Origin: Labilibaculum filiforme
GTDB lineage: Bacteria > Bacteroidota > Bacteroidia > Bacteroidales > Marinifilaceae
Direction: 5' to 3'
Assembly: GCF_002843315.1 (NCBI RefSeq)
Contig: NZ_MVDD01000004.1
Coordinates: forward strand, 292,777-356,776
Length of the DNA: 64,000 nucleotides
Positions 1-9,047 of this stretch are shown here, one piece after another. The notes beneath the pieces are model-generated. The model saw only the letters and a list, made by a program, of their open reading frames with translations, had not been told where the DNA came from and made no database searches. Each line of letters starts with the position of its first letter. Position 1 is the first letter of the stretch. The position numbers were made by a program, and so were the translations under genes.

Positions 1-1112
1 GTTGTTGGTAAAAATGGCACTGCATATAACTTAGAAACTTTACCATACTGATGGTCTCCGCCTCCATCATCAAAAACATGATTCCAAACTGTTTGATCTT
101 TTTCAATTGCCTTCAACCATTTTGATTCCACATCGGCGGCACCAACGGCAACCACTTCGAAGCCATCTTTGTGATATTTTGCGTAAACTTCCTTTAAATG
201 AGGGAATGATGCACGACAAGGTCCACACCAGGATGCCCAAAAATCAACAAAAATATACTTCCCTTTTACTTCCGATAAAGTAAGAGTTCCTCCTGTATTT
301 GTTGGCAAAGTAAAATCGGGAGCAGTTGCTCCTTCGGCTAAACGATTAAAAATCTCATCGTACGTTTTTGTATAATATTCATACATGGAAGTATGCTTGG
401 CTTCCCCACCAAAAATTGGATAAATCTCTTTCATTTCCTCTTTAGACATTCTGCCTTCGCTAAACTGAAAACTTAGCACATATGGTGCAATAGCAGAGTT
501 TGGATGCTCTTTTATGAAGTCTATCTTCGATTTTTTTCTTTCAGCATAACGTTCATTACTTAAGTCTTCATACTTAGAAAAACGTTCTCTGTACTTTTGA
601 ATCAATTCTTCATCTTTAGATTGATAAACTTTTATCATTTCGGCACGCAAACCCGTAAATACAGCATACTTTTCCTGATTAAAAAGACTGTCCTCTTCAA
701 ATTGATGCTTATTTAATAAATCATTTAGCTTAGAACCAGTCACTTTAGTATAAATACTATTCATACCATCCTGCTTCTTAGTAACATCTAAATCCAATGT
801 CATTGCACAATTCTCCAGAATAAAATCGGTATAAAATTCTGAGCCTATTCTTACACTATGCTGATCCGCATAAGCAATCTTTCCTTTCAACTCAAATTGG
901 CCATTTTTAATTTGCGCACTATCTATAACAACAGGTTTCGCATCTCTATCTGTATAATTTAGTTCAACTATTTTAAGCATACCAGAATCTAATCCCTTAA
1001 CGGATCCTTTAATGGTATAGCCATCAAATTTTTCTTTCTGCTGGCAAGAACTTAGTAGTATTGTAATACTCATGCAGAACATAAGTAGAAACCTTAATTT
1101 TGTGTCTTTCAT
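1..1112 (-). CDS. TlpA-like thioredoxin lipoprotein, partial (C-terminus off left edge)
   Basis: The open frame starts at 1112 and runs off the left edge (370 codons, no stop). It begins with a lipoprotein signal ending in a SSCQQ lipobox, so it is probably anchored in the envelope. An N-terminal DUF4369-like beta domain and a helical linker lead to a thioredoxin domain with a WASWCGPCR active site near residue 300. The family reduces or isomerises periplasmic disulfides. It is the last visible member of a minus-strand run of thioredoxin-fold genes below SusCD, only 22 bp after the stop of the gene at 1135. The specific substrate cannot be read from the sequence. Confidence 0.85.
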   Translation of the reverse strand, partial: MKDTKLRFLLMFCMSITILLSSCQQKEKFDGYTIKGSVKGLDSGMLKIVELNYTDRDAKPVVIDSAQIKNGQFELKGKIAYADQHSVRIGSEFYTDFILENCAMTLDLDVTKKQDGMNSIYTKVTGSKLNDLLNKHQFEEDSLFNQEKYAVFTGLRAEMIKVYQSKDEELIQKYRERFSKYEDLSNERYAERKKSKIDFIKEHPNSAIAPYVLSFQFSEGRMSKEEMKEIYPIFGGEAKHTSMYEYYTKTYDEIFNRLAEGATAPDFTLPTNTGGTLTLSEVKGKYIFVDFWASWCGPCRASFPHLKEVYAKYHKDGFEVVAVGAADVESKWLKAIEKDQTVWNHVFDDGGGDHQYGKVSKLYAVPFLPT

Positions 1113-1134
1113 CTTTGTAAGTCTTTTATTTCGT

Positions 1135-2559
1135 TTAAATTCCACACTTATTAAACAAGTTAATCAATTCGGGATTTGATGGTCTTGGCGCATCAGGTGT
1201 TACAATTTTTCCTTCAGGACCAATTAAAATAAACTGAGGAATCCCCATAATCTGATACTTCTTAACAAATTCCGAATCGAGGGCTTTGTCAGCAATTAGT
1301 TGCACACCACCCAGCTCTTTTTCTTTAACAAATGTTTGCCACTTGCTTAAATTTATAAGCTCATCAACAGATAGGCTCACAAAAACAATATTTTCATTTC
1401 CATGATATTGCTCTTCTACCTTTTGTAAATAAGGAATTTCGCCTCTACATGGTCCACACCAAGTTGCCCATACATCGATATAAACATACTTTCCTCTAAA
1501 ATCAGATAAGGAAGTCGTTCCTCCTTTACTATTCTGATAATTCACAAACTCAGGAGATTTTTGACCAGGCTTAGTTGCCATTAAACCATCGTATGTTTCT
1601 CGAACAGCATCTTTATAAACTTGATTCGAAACATTAGCATTAAAGAAATCATAATAAGCTTGCAAATTTGGTGTTCTTGTAATATCATATCTAGCATTCA
1701 TGATGAACAATTCTTCCAAAATGCTTTTGTCAGTAATCATTTTGCTTAGCATTTTTAGCTTTTCAAGCGGATCCGCCTCCCAAATATTACCAACCAGTTT
1801 TGTATACTCATAAGCGTAATATCCTCTCAACAAAAACTGATACAGAACAGATCGTTTAAATTCACTATAATCTTGCATATTGGTTTCTGAAACCACATCG
1901 AAAAAATCTGATGGTATTTCTGGAGCATCTTCCCCATTTATATATCTATAGCCCTGAGCATAGGCAATATAAGAACGAACCTTAGTGTATTGAATATCCT
2001 TTTTTTCATTGGAAATAAATGCATCTGTTAAACCAGTACTTGATGCAAGTAACTGCATATATTCACCCTTATAAGCTTCTTGCTTTTTTATGAAAGAAGC
2101 AACATCATCACCTTTTTCATCACGGTAAATATTATTTATTCTATTGTCTATTTGTACCTTTTTAAACAAATAATTATTTACATCAGATGCATCACCAGTA
2201 AATACTGTTGTGTTTTGAACATCTAAAAAATCAGAAGTCAACTGCAAATGCTGTCCTGGTTTTATTGTAAATGCAAGCTGACTTTTAGCTTGACCTAAAG
2301 AAAAAACACGTTTCCCATCAATGTACAAGGTGTCGATAAAACTTCCTTTTCCATCAAGTTTTAGTACATGCGTAATAGCTGGAACTGTATCGATACTTAT
2401 ACTGGTGAAAATTGAAGCAAGCTTTACTTCATCCTCATTTGCATTTATTAATGTACCCGAAACTATCGCATAATTTACAGTTTGTTTTTCTGTACAGCCT
2501 AAGAAAACAAGACTGATAAAAAAGAAAATTAATTTTTGAATATTACTATTTCGTTTCAT
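1135..2559 (-). CDS. TlpA-like thioredoxin-family lipoprotein
   Basis: About 474 residues. An upstream in-frame Met at 2571 exists, but MKRNSN at 2559 directly precedes the signal peptide and is the better start. The lipobox reads VFLGC. The middle part resembles the DUF4369/helical region of Bacteroidota TlpA proteins, and the C-terminal thioredoxin domain has WATWCGPCR near residue 367 and a cis-Pro-type GIPQF segment. Predicted role: envelope thiol-disulfide exchange. It shares architecture with the genes at 1-1112 and 3837-5285, so these look like paralogues from tandem duplication. Confidence 0.87.
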   Translation of the reverse strand: MKRNSNIQKLIFFFISLVFLGCTEKQTVNYAIVSGTLINANEDEVKLASIFTSISIDTVPAITHVLKLDGKGSFIDTLYIDGKRVFSLGQAKSQLAFTIKPGQHLQLTSDFLDVQNTTVFTGDASDVNNYLFKKVQIDNRINNIYRDEKGDDVASFIKKQEAYKGEYMQLLASSTGLTDAFISNEKKDIQYTKVRSYIAYAQGYRYINGEDAPEIPSDFFDVVSETNMQDYSEFKRSVLYQFLLRGYYAYEYTKLVGNIWEADPLEKLKMLSKMITDKSILEELFIMNARYDITRTPNLQAYYDFFNANVSNQVYKDAVRETYDGLMATKPGQKSPEFVNYQNSKGGTTSLSDFRGKYVYIDVWATWCGPCRGEIPYLQKVEEQYHGNENIVFVSLSVDELINLSKWQTFVKEKELGGVQLIADKALDSEFVKKYQIMGIPQFILIGPEGKIVTPDAPRPSNPELINLFNKCGI

Positions 2560-2618
2560 GTTACAAATCATTAAAAATTCTTTTAAAAATATTTATTACT
2601 GATACGGAAATCATATCA

Positions 2619-3830
2619 CTACATTGCTTTAATAGCCTCAACAATTTCAAGCTTATCATGCTTTAATTCCATTCCCAAAACTTTCATTTTATCGAGATAA
2701 ATATTCACCTTCTCAACAGCCAATTCCTTTTTATTTTGTCTTTTGTAAACAGAAGCTAAAAAGAGATAAGGTTCAGCTGTATCTGGAGATAGTTTTATGG
2801 CTCTCTCACAATTTGAAATCACCCATTCATCCGCGCCTTCAATATCTTTACTCTCCGAATCTAAAGCAATACCATAAACCGAAGAAATAATACAATACAC
2901 ACCTTCCTCATTACTTATTGCAAAATCATTAGCGATGTACTTATTGGTCAGGTTAAAATAGGCATCAAACATTTTATGACGCAAATAATACTCCTTATAT
3001 CCCATTCTTGCAATACCTTCTCCACGCGAACTAAATTCAGATAGATAGTTCTTCAATGCCTCATCTAAAGCTTCGAATGTGACCTCCCGCTTACTCATTA
3101 ATTTGCCAACATAAGTGGTATGTGCATAAAACAAATACTGATCGACTTCTTTTATACTACTTACTTTTACAAATTCTTCCTTGTGATTTTTAACAAAAAG
3201 ACATCGCGAACCTTCATATTCAAAATCAAGCATTCTTAAAATTTCGAAATTAGTTTTATCAATTAAATCTTCGTTTGATAAATTTGACAGATATTCATTT
3301 CCTAAACGCTCGAACTTCTCTTTATTCCCTTGATTTGCAATAGCCACTAGGTAATTAAGCATGAAACCAGAAGCTCTTTCCCCACTTTCATATTTGGCCT
3401 CCATAACATCAATTCTTTTCGATGGATCAAGCGCTTTCTTTGCTTCTTCTATCAAAGATGAAGCATCGGAGGCAGCCTTAATGGCATGCACAACTGCCCC
3501 ATTGCTATTAATAAATAACAGAGTAGGATACGAATTAATTTGAGAATACATCTTCTGTACCCTTGGCCCCTCGCCTTTTTCCATATCCATTTTGATGTTC
3601 ACAAAATTTTTATTGAAATAATCACCAACTTCCTTTATAGGGAAAATGGTTTTGGCTAGCCATTTACAAGGCCCACACCATGCTGTGTAGCAATCCAGAA
3701 AAACCAGTTTATTTTCAGTTTTTGCTTTAGCTAATGCTTCATCGAAAGTAATGTGCTCAAATTCAATTCCTTGAGCAAAAGCTGAACTAGTATATAGTAC
3801 AACTAATAGCGAAATAAGTATTTTCTTCAT
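2619..3830 (-). CDS. Secreted thioredoxin domain protein with TPR-like C-terminus
   Basis: 403 residues. A cleavable signal peptide (ending SSAFAQ) rather than a lipobox suggests a soluble periplasmic protein. A thioredoxin domain covers roughly residues 25-130, with WCGPCK at 51-56 and a YPTLLF segment that supplies the cis-Pro. The remaining 270 residues are helical; the last part (EPYLFLASVYKRQNKKELA) resembles a TPR. This differs from the DUF4369-type neighbours: the catalytic domain is N-terminal. It lies 6 bp after the stop of the gene at 3837-5285, so cotranscription is likely. Confidence 0.85.
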   Translation of the reverse strand: MKKILISLLVVLYTSSAFAQGIEFEHITFDEALAKAKTENKLVFLDCYTAWCGPCKWLAKTIFPIKEVGDYFNKNFVNIKMDMEKGEGPRVQKMYSQINSYPTLLFINSNGAVVHAIKAASDASSLIEEAKKALDPSKRIDVMEAKYESGERASGFMLNYLVAIANQGNKEKFERLGNEYLSNLSNEDLIDKTNFEILRMLDFEYEGSRCLFVKNHKEEFVKVSSIKEVDQYLFYAHTTYVGKLMSKREVTFEALDEALKNYLSEFSSRGEGIARMGYKEYYLRHKMFDAYFNLTNKYIANDFAISNEEGVYCIISSVYGIALDSESKDIEGADEWVISNCERAIKLSPDTAEPYLFLASVYKRQNKKELAVEKVNIYLDKMKVLGMELKHDKLEIVEAIKAM

Positions 3831-3836
3831 AGCTGA

Positions 3837-5285
3837 CTATAAGTTTTCATTAATCAATTGATACAATTCTTCAGTACCTGGACGTGGCGACTCTCTACTA
3901 ATTAAAAGCCCATCGGCTCCAATTAAAATGTAACGTGGAATGCCTTGAACCATTAAATCTTTTTTGAATGTGTTCTTGTTAATAGAAGTATTCAATTGAA
4001 TTCCAGTAAGCACACCACCTTTATTCTCATTCACTTTTCTCTTCCATAATTCCACATCTTCGTCAACCGAAATGCCCAGAAATACGATATTCTTTCCCGC
4101 ATACTTTTCTTTCAACAAGTTGAATTTTGGCAAGCCCGCAACACAAGGTCCACACCACGTTGCCCAACAATCCATCATTACCATCTTTCCTTTAAAATCT
4201 GATAAGGAAACTTCATTTCCATTAATATCGGTTAAAGTAAATTGAGGAGCAGGTTTGCCATCGGCATAAGCATTTTGTCCTGCTTTATATTCTTCAAAAC
4301 TTTTTAGTCTTTCTTTATCTTTTACTTTGTCATAAATAACTCCATTCAAATAGGTTTTTATAGCATCATCATTAGCTCTCATATAACTAATAACAAAACC
4401 ATTATACATATCCTCTTTGATTAAAGCAGGAAACGAACAAGTGTCTAAGCAGGCTAAATTTGTTTTAAAGTAATCCATCGACTCACGTTCATATTTCGAC
4501 AATACCTCACGCATTTTATCATGATAACCTCCTCTTACATACATGGCATATTGACCACTTTTGTGATACAAGTTAAAATCGTTTTTAGGAATTTCATTTT
4601 TGAAATAGGCATCAAACTTTACAGGAATTGTCCAGTCTTTATCTGGGTTATTTCTTTTAGCTGTTCTTGCGTACAATTGGAAAGTAAAATTATATCGTAA
4701 CAGTTGTTCCAAATTATAAACCTCTAGGAAATTTTCTTGTATTGATTTTGTTTCTACAAACTTTTTAACAAGAGCTCTTTCTTTTTCCAACAAACTCAAC
4801 TGATAAGCCTCAAATTCTTGAGGATTTTTCTTTTCTACTTCTGGCAGATAAACTTCTTTATATGCTGCTCTGTCGTACTGAAATTTTGGAGAATTCACCA
4901 TTAATGCATAAAGTAATTCAGTTTCATCATTATTCTCTCCAGAAATTGTTACCGCCTTTTTATCGCAGGCTTCCATCTTATCAAGATCGATATCTAGATG
5001 CAAACTCGTTCCTTTTTTCAGGTAAAGATCTAAACTACTTTCCGATCCCAATAATAGTGAGTAGTTTCCCTCTTTTATTGAATCGTAACGAACACTAAAA
5101 TTGCCGTTACTATCCAGATTGATCACTTCCTGTAATAACGTTCCGTACAGTGTTAATTCTTTATCATATCCAGTTACATGACCATCGATAGTCACGCTAA
5201 TATTTTGAGCTTGTTCCGCTTTTTTTGTGCCACAGGAAACAAGGATGAAACTTACAATTACGGCTAAAAAATAATTTACTTTCAT
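3837..5285 (-). CDS. TlpA-like thioredoxin-family lipoprotein with DUF4369-like domain
   Basis: 482 residues. Lipobox ILVSCG at the end of the signal peptide. An N-terminal beta-rich domain begins ISVTIDGHVTGYDKELTLYG, typical of DUF4369, followed by a helical region and a C-terminal thioredoxin domain with WATWCGPCV near residue 377 and GIPRY. Predicted as an envelope disulfide reductase. It is the first of the four thioredoxin-fold genes in transcription order and is separated from the upstream gene at 5397 by a 111-bp gap containing a perfect 12-bp inverted repeat. Confidence 0.87.
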   Translation of the reverse strand: MKVNYFLAVIVSFILVSCGTKKAEQAQNISVTIDGHVTGYDKELTLYGTLLQEVINLDSNGNFSVRYDSIKEGNYSLLLGSESSLDLYLKKGTSLHLDIDLDKMEACDKKAVTISGENNDETELLYALMVNSPKFQYDRAAYKEVYLPEVEKKNPQEFEAYQLSLLEKERALVKKFVETKSIQENFLEVYNLEQLLRYNFTFQLYARTAKRNNPDKDWTIPVKFDAYFKNEIPKNDFNLYHKSGQYAMYVRGGYHDKMREVLSKYERESMDYFKTNLACLDTCSFPALIKEDMYNGFVISYMRANDDAIKTYLNGVIYDKVKDKERLKSFEEYKAGQNAYADGKPAPQFTLTDINGNEVSLSDFKGKMVMMDCWATWCGPCVAGLPKFNLLKEKYAGKNIVFLGISVDEDVELWKRKVNENKGGVLTGIQLNTSINKNTFKKDLMVQGIPRYILIGADGLLISRESPRPGTEELYQLINENL

Positions 5286-5340
5286 GATGAAATAAATAAA
5301 TTGTGTTTGAAAAAAGTATGTATTCTATATGTGGAAATTA

Positions 5341-5387
5341 CATATAGGAACGCTTTGTATTCCTATGAAAAGAGCCGTTCCTATATG
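5341..5387. repeat. 12-bp perfect inverted repeat (stem-loop) between two redox genes
   Basis: CATATAGGAACG at 5341-5352 is matched exactly by CGTTCCTATATG at 5376-5387, with a 23-nt loop. There is no T run on either strand, so it is not a standard intrinsic terminator. It may be an RNA stability or processing hairpin, or an operator. Confidence 0.6.
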
Positions 5388-5396
5388 CTAATTCGA

Positions 5397-7361
5397 TTAA
5401 ATTTCTAAAATGAATTCTTTCTTTTTGGGTGGAAAACAAATAGAAGCATCGCAACATTGATAGTACAACCAACATGTAATTGTTGTTCCCTTTTCAACAT
5501 CAGCACCAATCTTAATTGCTTGCTGAAAACTATCGTCATTTTTGTAAATTAAGATGCCTGGTTTTCCCGGATAAGGCGCTGGTGCTGTTTTTTTCCATTT
5601 ACCAACTAGTTCAACATTTGCAGGCAATTCAATGCCTTGTTCGGTTTTAATGTAAGCTTCTCCTTTTGGCACATAGGCATAAATGTGATATCCCTCCATA
5701 ATTTTCGTTTGAATCACCACAAGTTTTTCACCTTCGTTTTCTCCATCCACTAAAATTGCTCCTGCACTTACAGGTTCTTCGTGTGTTGGTTCATCCAATT
5801 CTATAGTAGCAACAGCTTCTTTCTTATCTTCAACTTTCTTATCTTTTCTAGGACGAGTATCAGGATTCGCATTTGCATCGTTAATCAACCAAACATATCC
5901 ACCAGCTTCGGTAAAGAACATTTTACTTTTGTATTTGTTATACCAAGTTCTCCATTCAGTAGCCGTAGCAAAATCTTCAATAGTGTAACGCCAAAGCAAT
6001 CTGTTTGCTTTCTCTGCATCTTTACCTGTTTCCAAAAGAGAAATTGCAACATCTAATATTTTAATATCAGTATTGGCTACACCTAAGCTCTTAGCATCTT
6101 CATCAACTCTTAAATCGTACATGCCATCAGGCTGAGAAAAGAAATAAGGCTTATTTTCCTTTAAGAATGTTCTCACTTTTAAGGTATCCAAGCCTGTGAT
6201 TGAACTCCAGCTATTTCTTCCTATTTGTTTCTTTAAATATTCTTCGCGTGTTGGTAGTTCTTGAGTAGGCATAGAAAGCGTCATCTTTTCATTTTCAGAC
6301 AATTCCTCTCCTTTTGCTTGCTTTTCTTTTAGTTCTTTTTGAGCTTTTGCAGTCTTTTTGTTCATTTCTTGATAGAACTTAACAGTTCCGTCATATGACT
6401 TCTTTGTGGTATAAAAAGCTAGTTCATCAATATATACTCTTGTTGCAATACGTTGATTGTATTTTTTTGCAATAAATTGGTCATTCTTGTGTTTGTATGT
6501 ATACACAATAGCATTGGCAAATACTTGCTTTGCTTCGTCAGTCATATAATCCGGCGAGCCTGCAAATCCCCATAAAAAATGATTTCCATGACGACCAATT
6601 GCTACGGCTGTCTTTTGTTTGTCACATTCTCCACTCGAGATTACTTCTGCGTCTGGCGAATCTGTAAAACCCCAACCACGAGCTACCATACCAATACGGT
6701 AACCATTCCCATCATGATAACCTTCCGTATTCACTTCCCACATTGGAATTTCAGCTGGCATATCCAAACCATCCCATGATTTTAGAATTGGAGCTGGTGT
6801 TGGACGATCTTTAATGGTAGGATTAACTTTAAATGGTCCTTTGAAAATGGCGTGATCAAATTTGGTGTGGTGTGCATGGCGGTCTAAACATAGACAATAC
6901 CAATCTAATTTAGAACCTAATGGATTTCCCATATCAGCAGCAGGATGCCCAATAAACACCGATGGACTATTAAAATCAGCAGGTAAATATACAGCTGGCT
7001 CGTATTTTAAGGTTGCTCCGGTTTTTGGATCACGCTCATATATTCTGTCCTTAATTGATTTTACTCTTTCATCGAATATGGTGACATCAAATTTCTTTGA
7101 TAGATCTGCTGTATAATCACGACAATCTACACTTTCCACCTTAGCAAAATACTGATTTAGATAATCAATAAAAGCAGGCATTCTTGTTTTATATTCTTTA
7201 GCGAAACGTTCTCCTGAAGTCCATGAAGTAGGAGTGTTGGCAGGCATTTCTTTATCTGGACTATAACCTACGTAAAGTACGCTTACATCTTGTTTTTCCT
7301 GAGCCTGTGCAATTAGCACAACATTTAAAATAACGAGTAAGGTAAATATTTTTTTGATCAT
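5397..7361 (-). CDS. Secreted ThuA-like / DsbD-alpha fusion protein
   Basis: 654 residues with a cleavable signal peptide (VVLIAQAQ). The first 300 residues start VSVLYVGYSPDKEMP and later read HFLWGFAGSPDYMTDEAKQ, which resembles ThuA-like (class I amidotransferase fold) secreted proteins. A charged, helical middle (residues 300-520) carries no motif I recognise. The last 110 residues resemble the N-terminal domain of DsbD: YYQCCDASICFPP at 633-645 matches the redox-active segment of that domain, with Cys637 and Cys642 as the likely pair. That domain normally receives electrons from membrane DsbD and passes them to periplasmic thioredoxins, which fits the thioredoxin genes that follow. The ThuA assignment is less certain than the DsbD one. 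Confidence 0.65.
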   Translation of the reverse strand: MIKKIFTLLVILNVVLIAQAQEKQDVSVLYVGYSPDKEMPANTPTSWTSGERFAKEYKTRMPAFIDYLNQYFAKVESVDCRDYTADLSKKFDVTIFDERVKSIKDRIYERDPKTGATLKYEPAVYLPADFNSPSVFIGHPAADMGNPLGSKLDWYCLCLDRHAHHTKFDHAIFKGPFKVNPTIKDRPTPAPILKSWDGLDMPAEIPMWEVNTEGYHDGNGYRIGMVARGWGFTDSPDAEVISSGECDKQKTAVAIGRHGNHFLWGFAGSPDYMTDEAKQVFANAIVYTYKHKNDQFIAKKYNQRIATRVYIDELAFYTTKKSYDGTVKFYQEMNKKTAKAQKELKEKQAKGEELSENEKMTLSMPTQELPTREEYLKKQIGRNSWSSITGLDTLKVRTFLKENKPYFFSQPDGMYDLRVDEDAKSLGVANTDIKILDVAISLLETGKDAEKANRLLWRYTIEDFATATEWRTWYNKYKSKMFFTEAGGYVWLINDANANPDTRPRKDKKVEDKKEAVATIELDEPTHEEPVSAGAILVDGENEGEKLVVIQTKIMEGYHIYAYVPKGEAYIKTEQGIELPANVELVGKWKKTAPAPYPGKPGILIYKNDDSFQQAIKIGADVEKGTTITCWLYYQCCDASICFPPKKKEFILEI

Positions 7362-7530
7362 AATGTTAAATCATTAATTGTTTATTGGTAATTAATACTT
7401 GTCGATTCCAAACAGGCTTACAAATTGATTTTCAAGAAAGAGTTATAGTTTTTAAATCTGTATTTTGATAAAACAGATTTTGGAGTGGTAATAAGAATAG
7501 AAAATTAAATTCCATTCAGAAATAATTTTT

Positions 7531-7560
7531 CAGGTGTTTAAGTGTTACCCCAAACACCTG
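7531..7560. repeat. Stem-loop downstream of susD
   Basis: CAGGTGTTT and AAACACCTG form a 9-bp perfect stem with a 12-nt loop in the 277-bp gap between the SusD-like gene and the ThuA/DsbD gene. No T run follows on the minus strand, so partial attenuation or mRNA 3-prime stabilisation is more likely than full termination. Confidence 0.5.
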
Positions 7561-7638
7561 AAATATTTTATAAATAACTAAACGGTCAATTTAAATATGA
7601 GATAAAACCTCGATTGATAATCGACCAATTTTAGTTGA

Positions 7639-9036
7639 TTAGTTAATAAGAGAAACTCCATCTCTAGGACTTTGTTCCCAAGAAGGGTTAAAGTCCATTA
7701 CCTTTAATGGAATGTTCATATACCAGTTATTGGCATTAGGAGCAATTGAATAATCTTTACCCAAAAAGCTTCTCGTTAAAGTTTGAGTATAATCACCAGT
7801 AACCATTAACCTTCTCATATCGAATAAACGTATATCTCTAAAAGCCAATTCTCTTTTTCGTTCAGCTAAAACAAATGCTAATGCAGATGTTAAATCAGGA
7901 ATATCTGTTGTTGTTAAATCAACATATGTACCTGTTACATAACGTTTACTACGAATAGTATTCATGTCATCGATAATATCCTGAACATCAGAACCTGCAG
8001 TTCTTGCAAGACACTCACTTCTATTTAAATACAACTCTGGCACAGAAAGTCCGATATTGAATTCAGACTCGCTTGGATCAAGGTATAAGTTACCATCACC
8101 GTCGGTATTTCCAGAAGTCAATACAGCTAATCTTCTATCATCTGCATCAAAAGTACTAGCGAAGTCCGGTGCAACAGCAAATCCAACTCCATAACGACCA
8201 TAACTTATTCTTGACAAAAAGTTATGTCTCCATTTTCCATAAATAACCTCTTGACTCTCTATAACAGTTGGAAATGGGTTATTGATATCAATAATATTAC
8301 TATTAATACCTAAGGCTAAATCAGCATTTTCTTTTGCTTTATCATACTCTCCCATGAATAGATAAATTCTTGACAAAAGTGCATATGCCATATCCTTACC
8401 AGGCATAAGAGTCTTATAGTATCTAGTTTCAGGAAGATATGGTAAAGATTCAGTAAGTTCTTGAACCATATAATCATATACAGCTTTAACTGTTGCTCTA
8501 TCAGGTATTTGAGCATTTACATCAGCCAAAACAACTAGAGGTACAGATAGATCAGTAGATGAAGTTGATGCATTATAAGATTTTCCAAATGCATTCACTA
8601 AATCAAAGTAATCAAAAGCACGAGCAGCTCTCGCTAATGCAACTAAAGTATTCAATTCATCTTCTGTACCTGCAATAGTTTTATTATCAGCTTCTTCAAT
8701 AATACTGTTGTAAACAAAAATACGAGCGTAGCCCCATTCCCAGAACTCATTACTCTCAGTTAAACTTTCATCAGTGAAATCAGTCAATAGATAACGTCTA
8801 ATGTTATTAGCATCATTTGCTGCTAAGGTTGCAGCATCACCAGTAACTTGATCAGACATTAAAACTAAACCAGCTGAAAAACGTCCTTGCATCGTATAGG
8901 TAGAAAGCATTAAAGACTCAAAATGCTCAATTTCTGTAGGAATAAACGACCCTTTGGGTTGTTCGTTTAGGAAATCTTCACACGAAGTGAAGAAAACCGT
9001 TAAACCAATTAATATAGCAAATATTTTATTTTTCAT
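7639..9036 (-). CDS. SusD/RagB-family outer-membrane lipoprotein
   Basis: 465 residues, lipobox FFTSCEDF followed by LNEQPKG, the classic start of mature SusD-like proteins. A helical TPR-type body and the C-terminal RKRELAFRDIRLFDMRRL block are diagnostic of the family. SusD-like proteins form a lid on SusC-type receptors and bind the nutrient at the cell surface. The gene starts 11 bp after the SusC stop, so the two are cotranscribed. With no glycosidase nearby, the ligand need not be a glycan. Confidence 0.93.
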   Translation of the reverse strand: MKNKIFAILIGLTVFFTSCEDFLNEQPKGSFIPTEIEHFESLMLSTYTMQGRFSAGLVLMSDQVTGDAATLAANDANNIRRYLLTDFTDESLTESNEFWEWGYARIFVYNSIIEEADNKTIAGTEDELNTLVALARAARAFDYFDLVNAFGKSYNASTSSTDLSVPLVVLADVNAQIPDRATVKAVYDYMVQELTESLPYLPETRYYKTLMPGKDMAYALLSRIYLFMGEYDKAKENADLALGINSNIIDINNPFPTVIESQEVIYGKWRHNFLSRISYGRYGVGFAVAPDFASTFDADDRRLAVLTSGNTDGDGNLYLDPSESEFNIGLSVPELYLNRSECLARTAGSDVQDIIDDMNTIRSKRYVTGTYVDLTTTDIPDLTSALAFVLAERKRELAFRDIRLFDMRRLMVTGDYTQTLTRSFLGKDYSIAPNANNWYMNIPLKVMDFNPSWEQSPRDGVSLIN

Positions 9037-9047
9037 TTTATCCAGAA

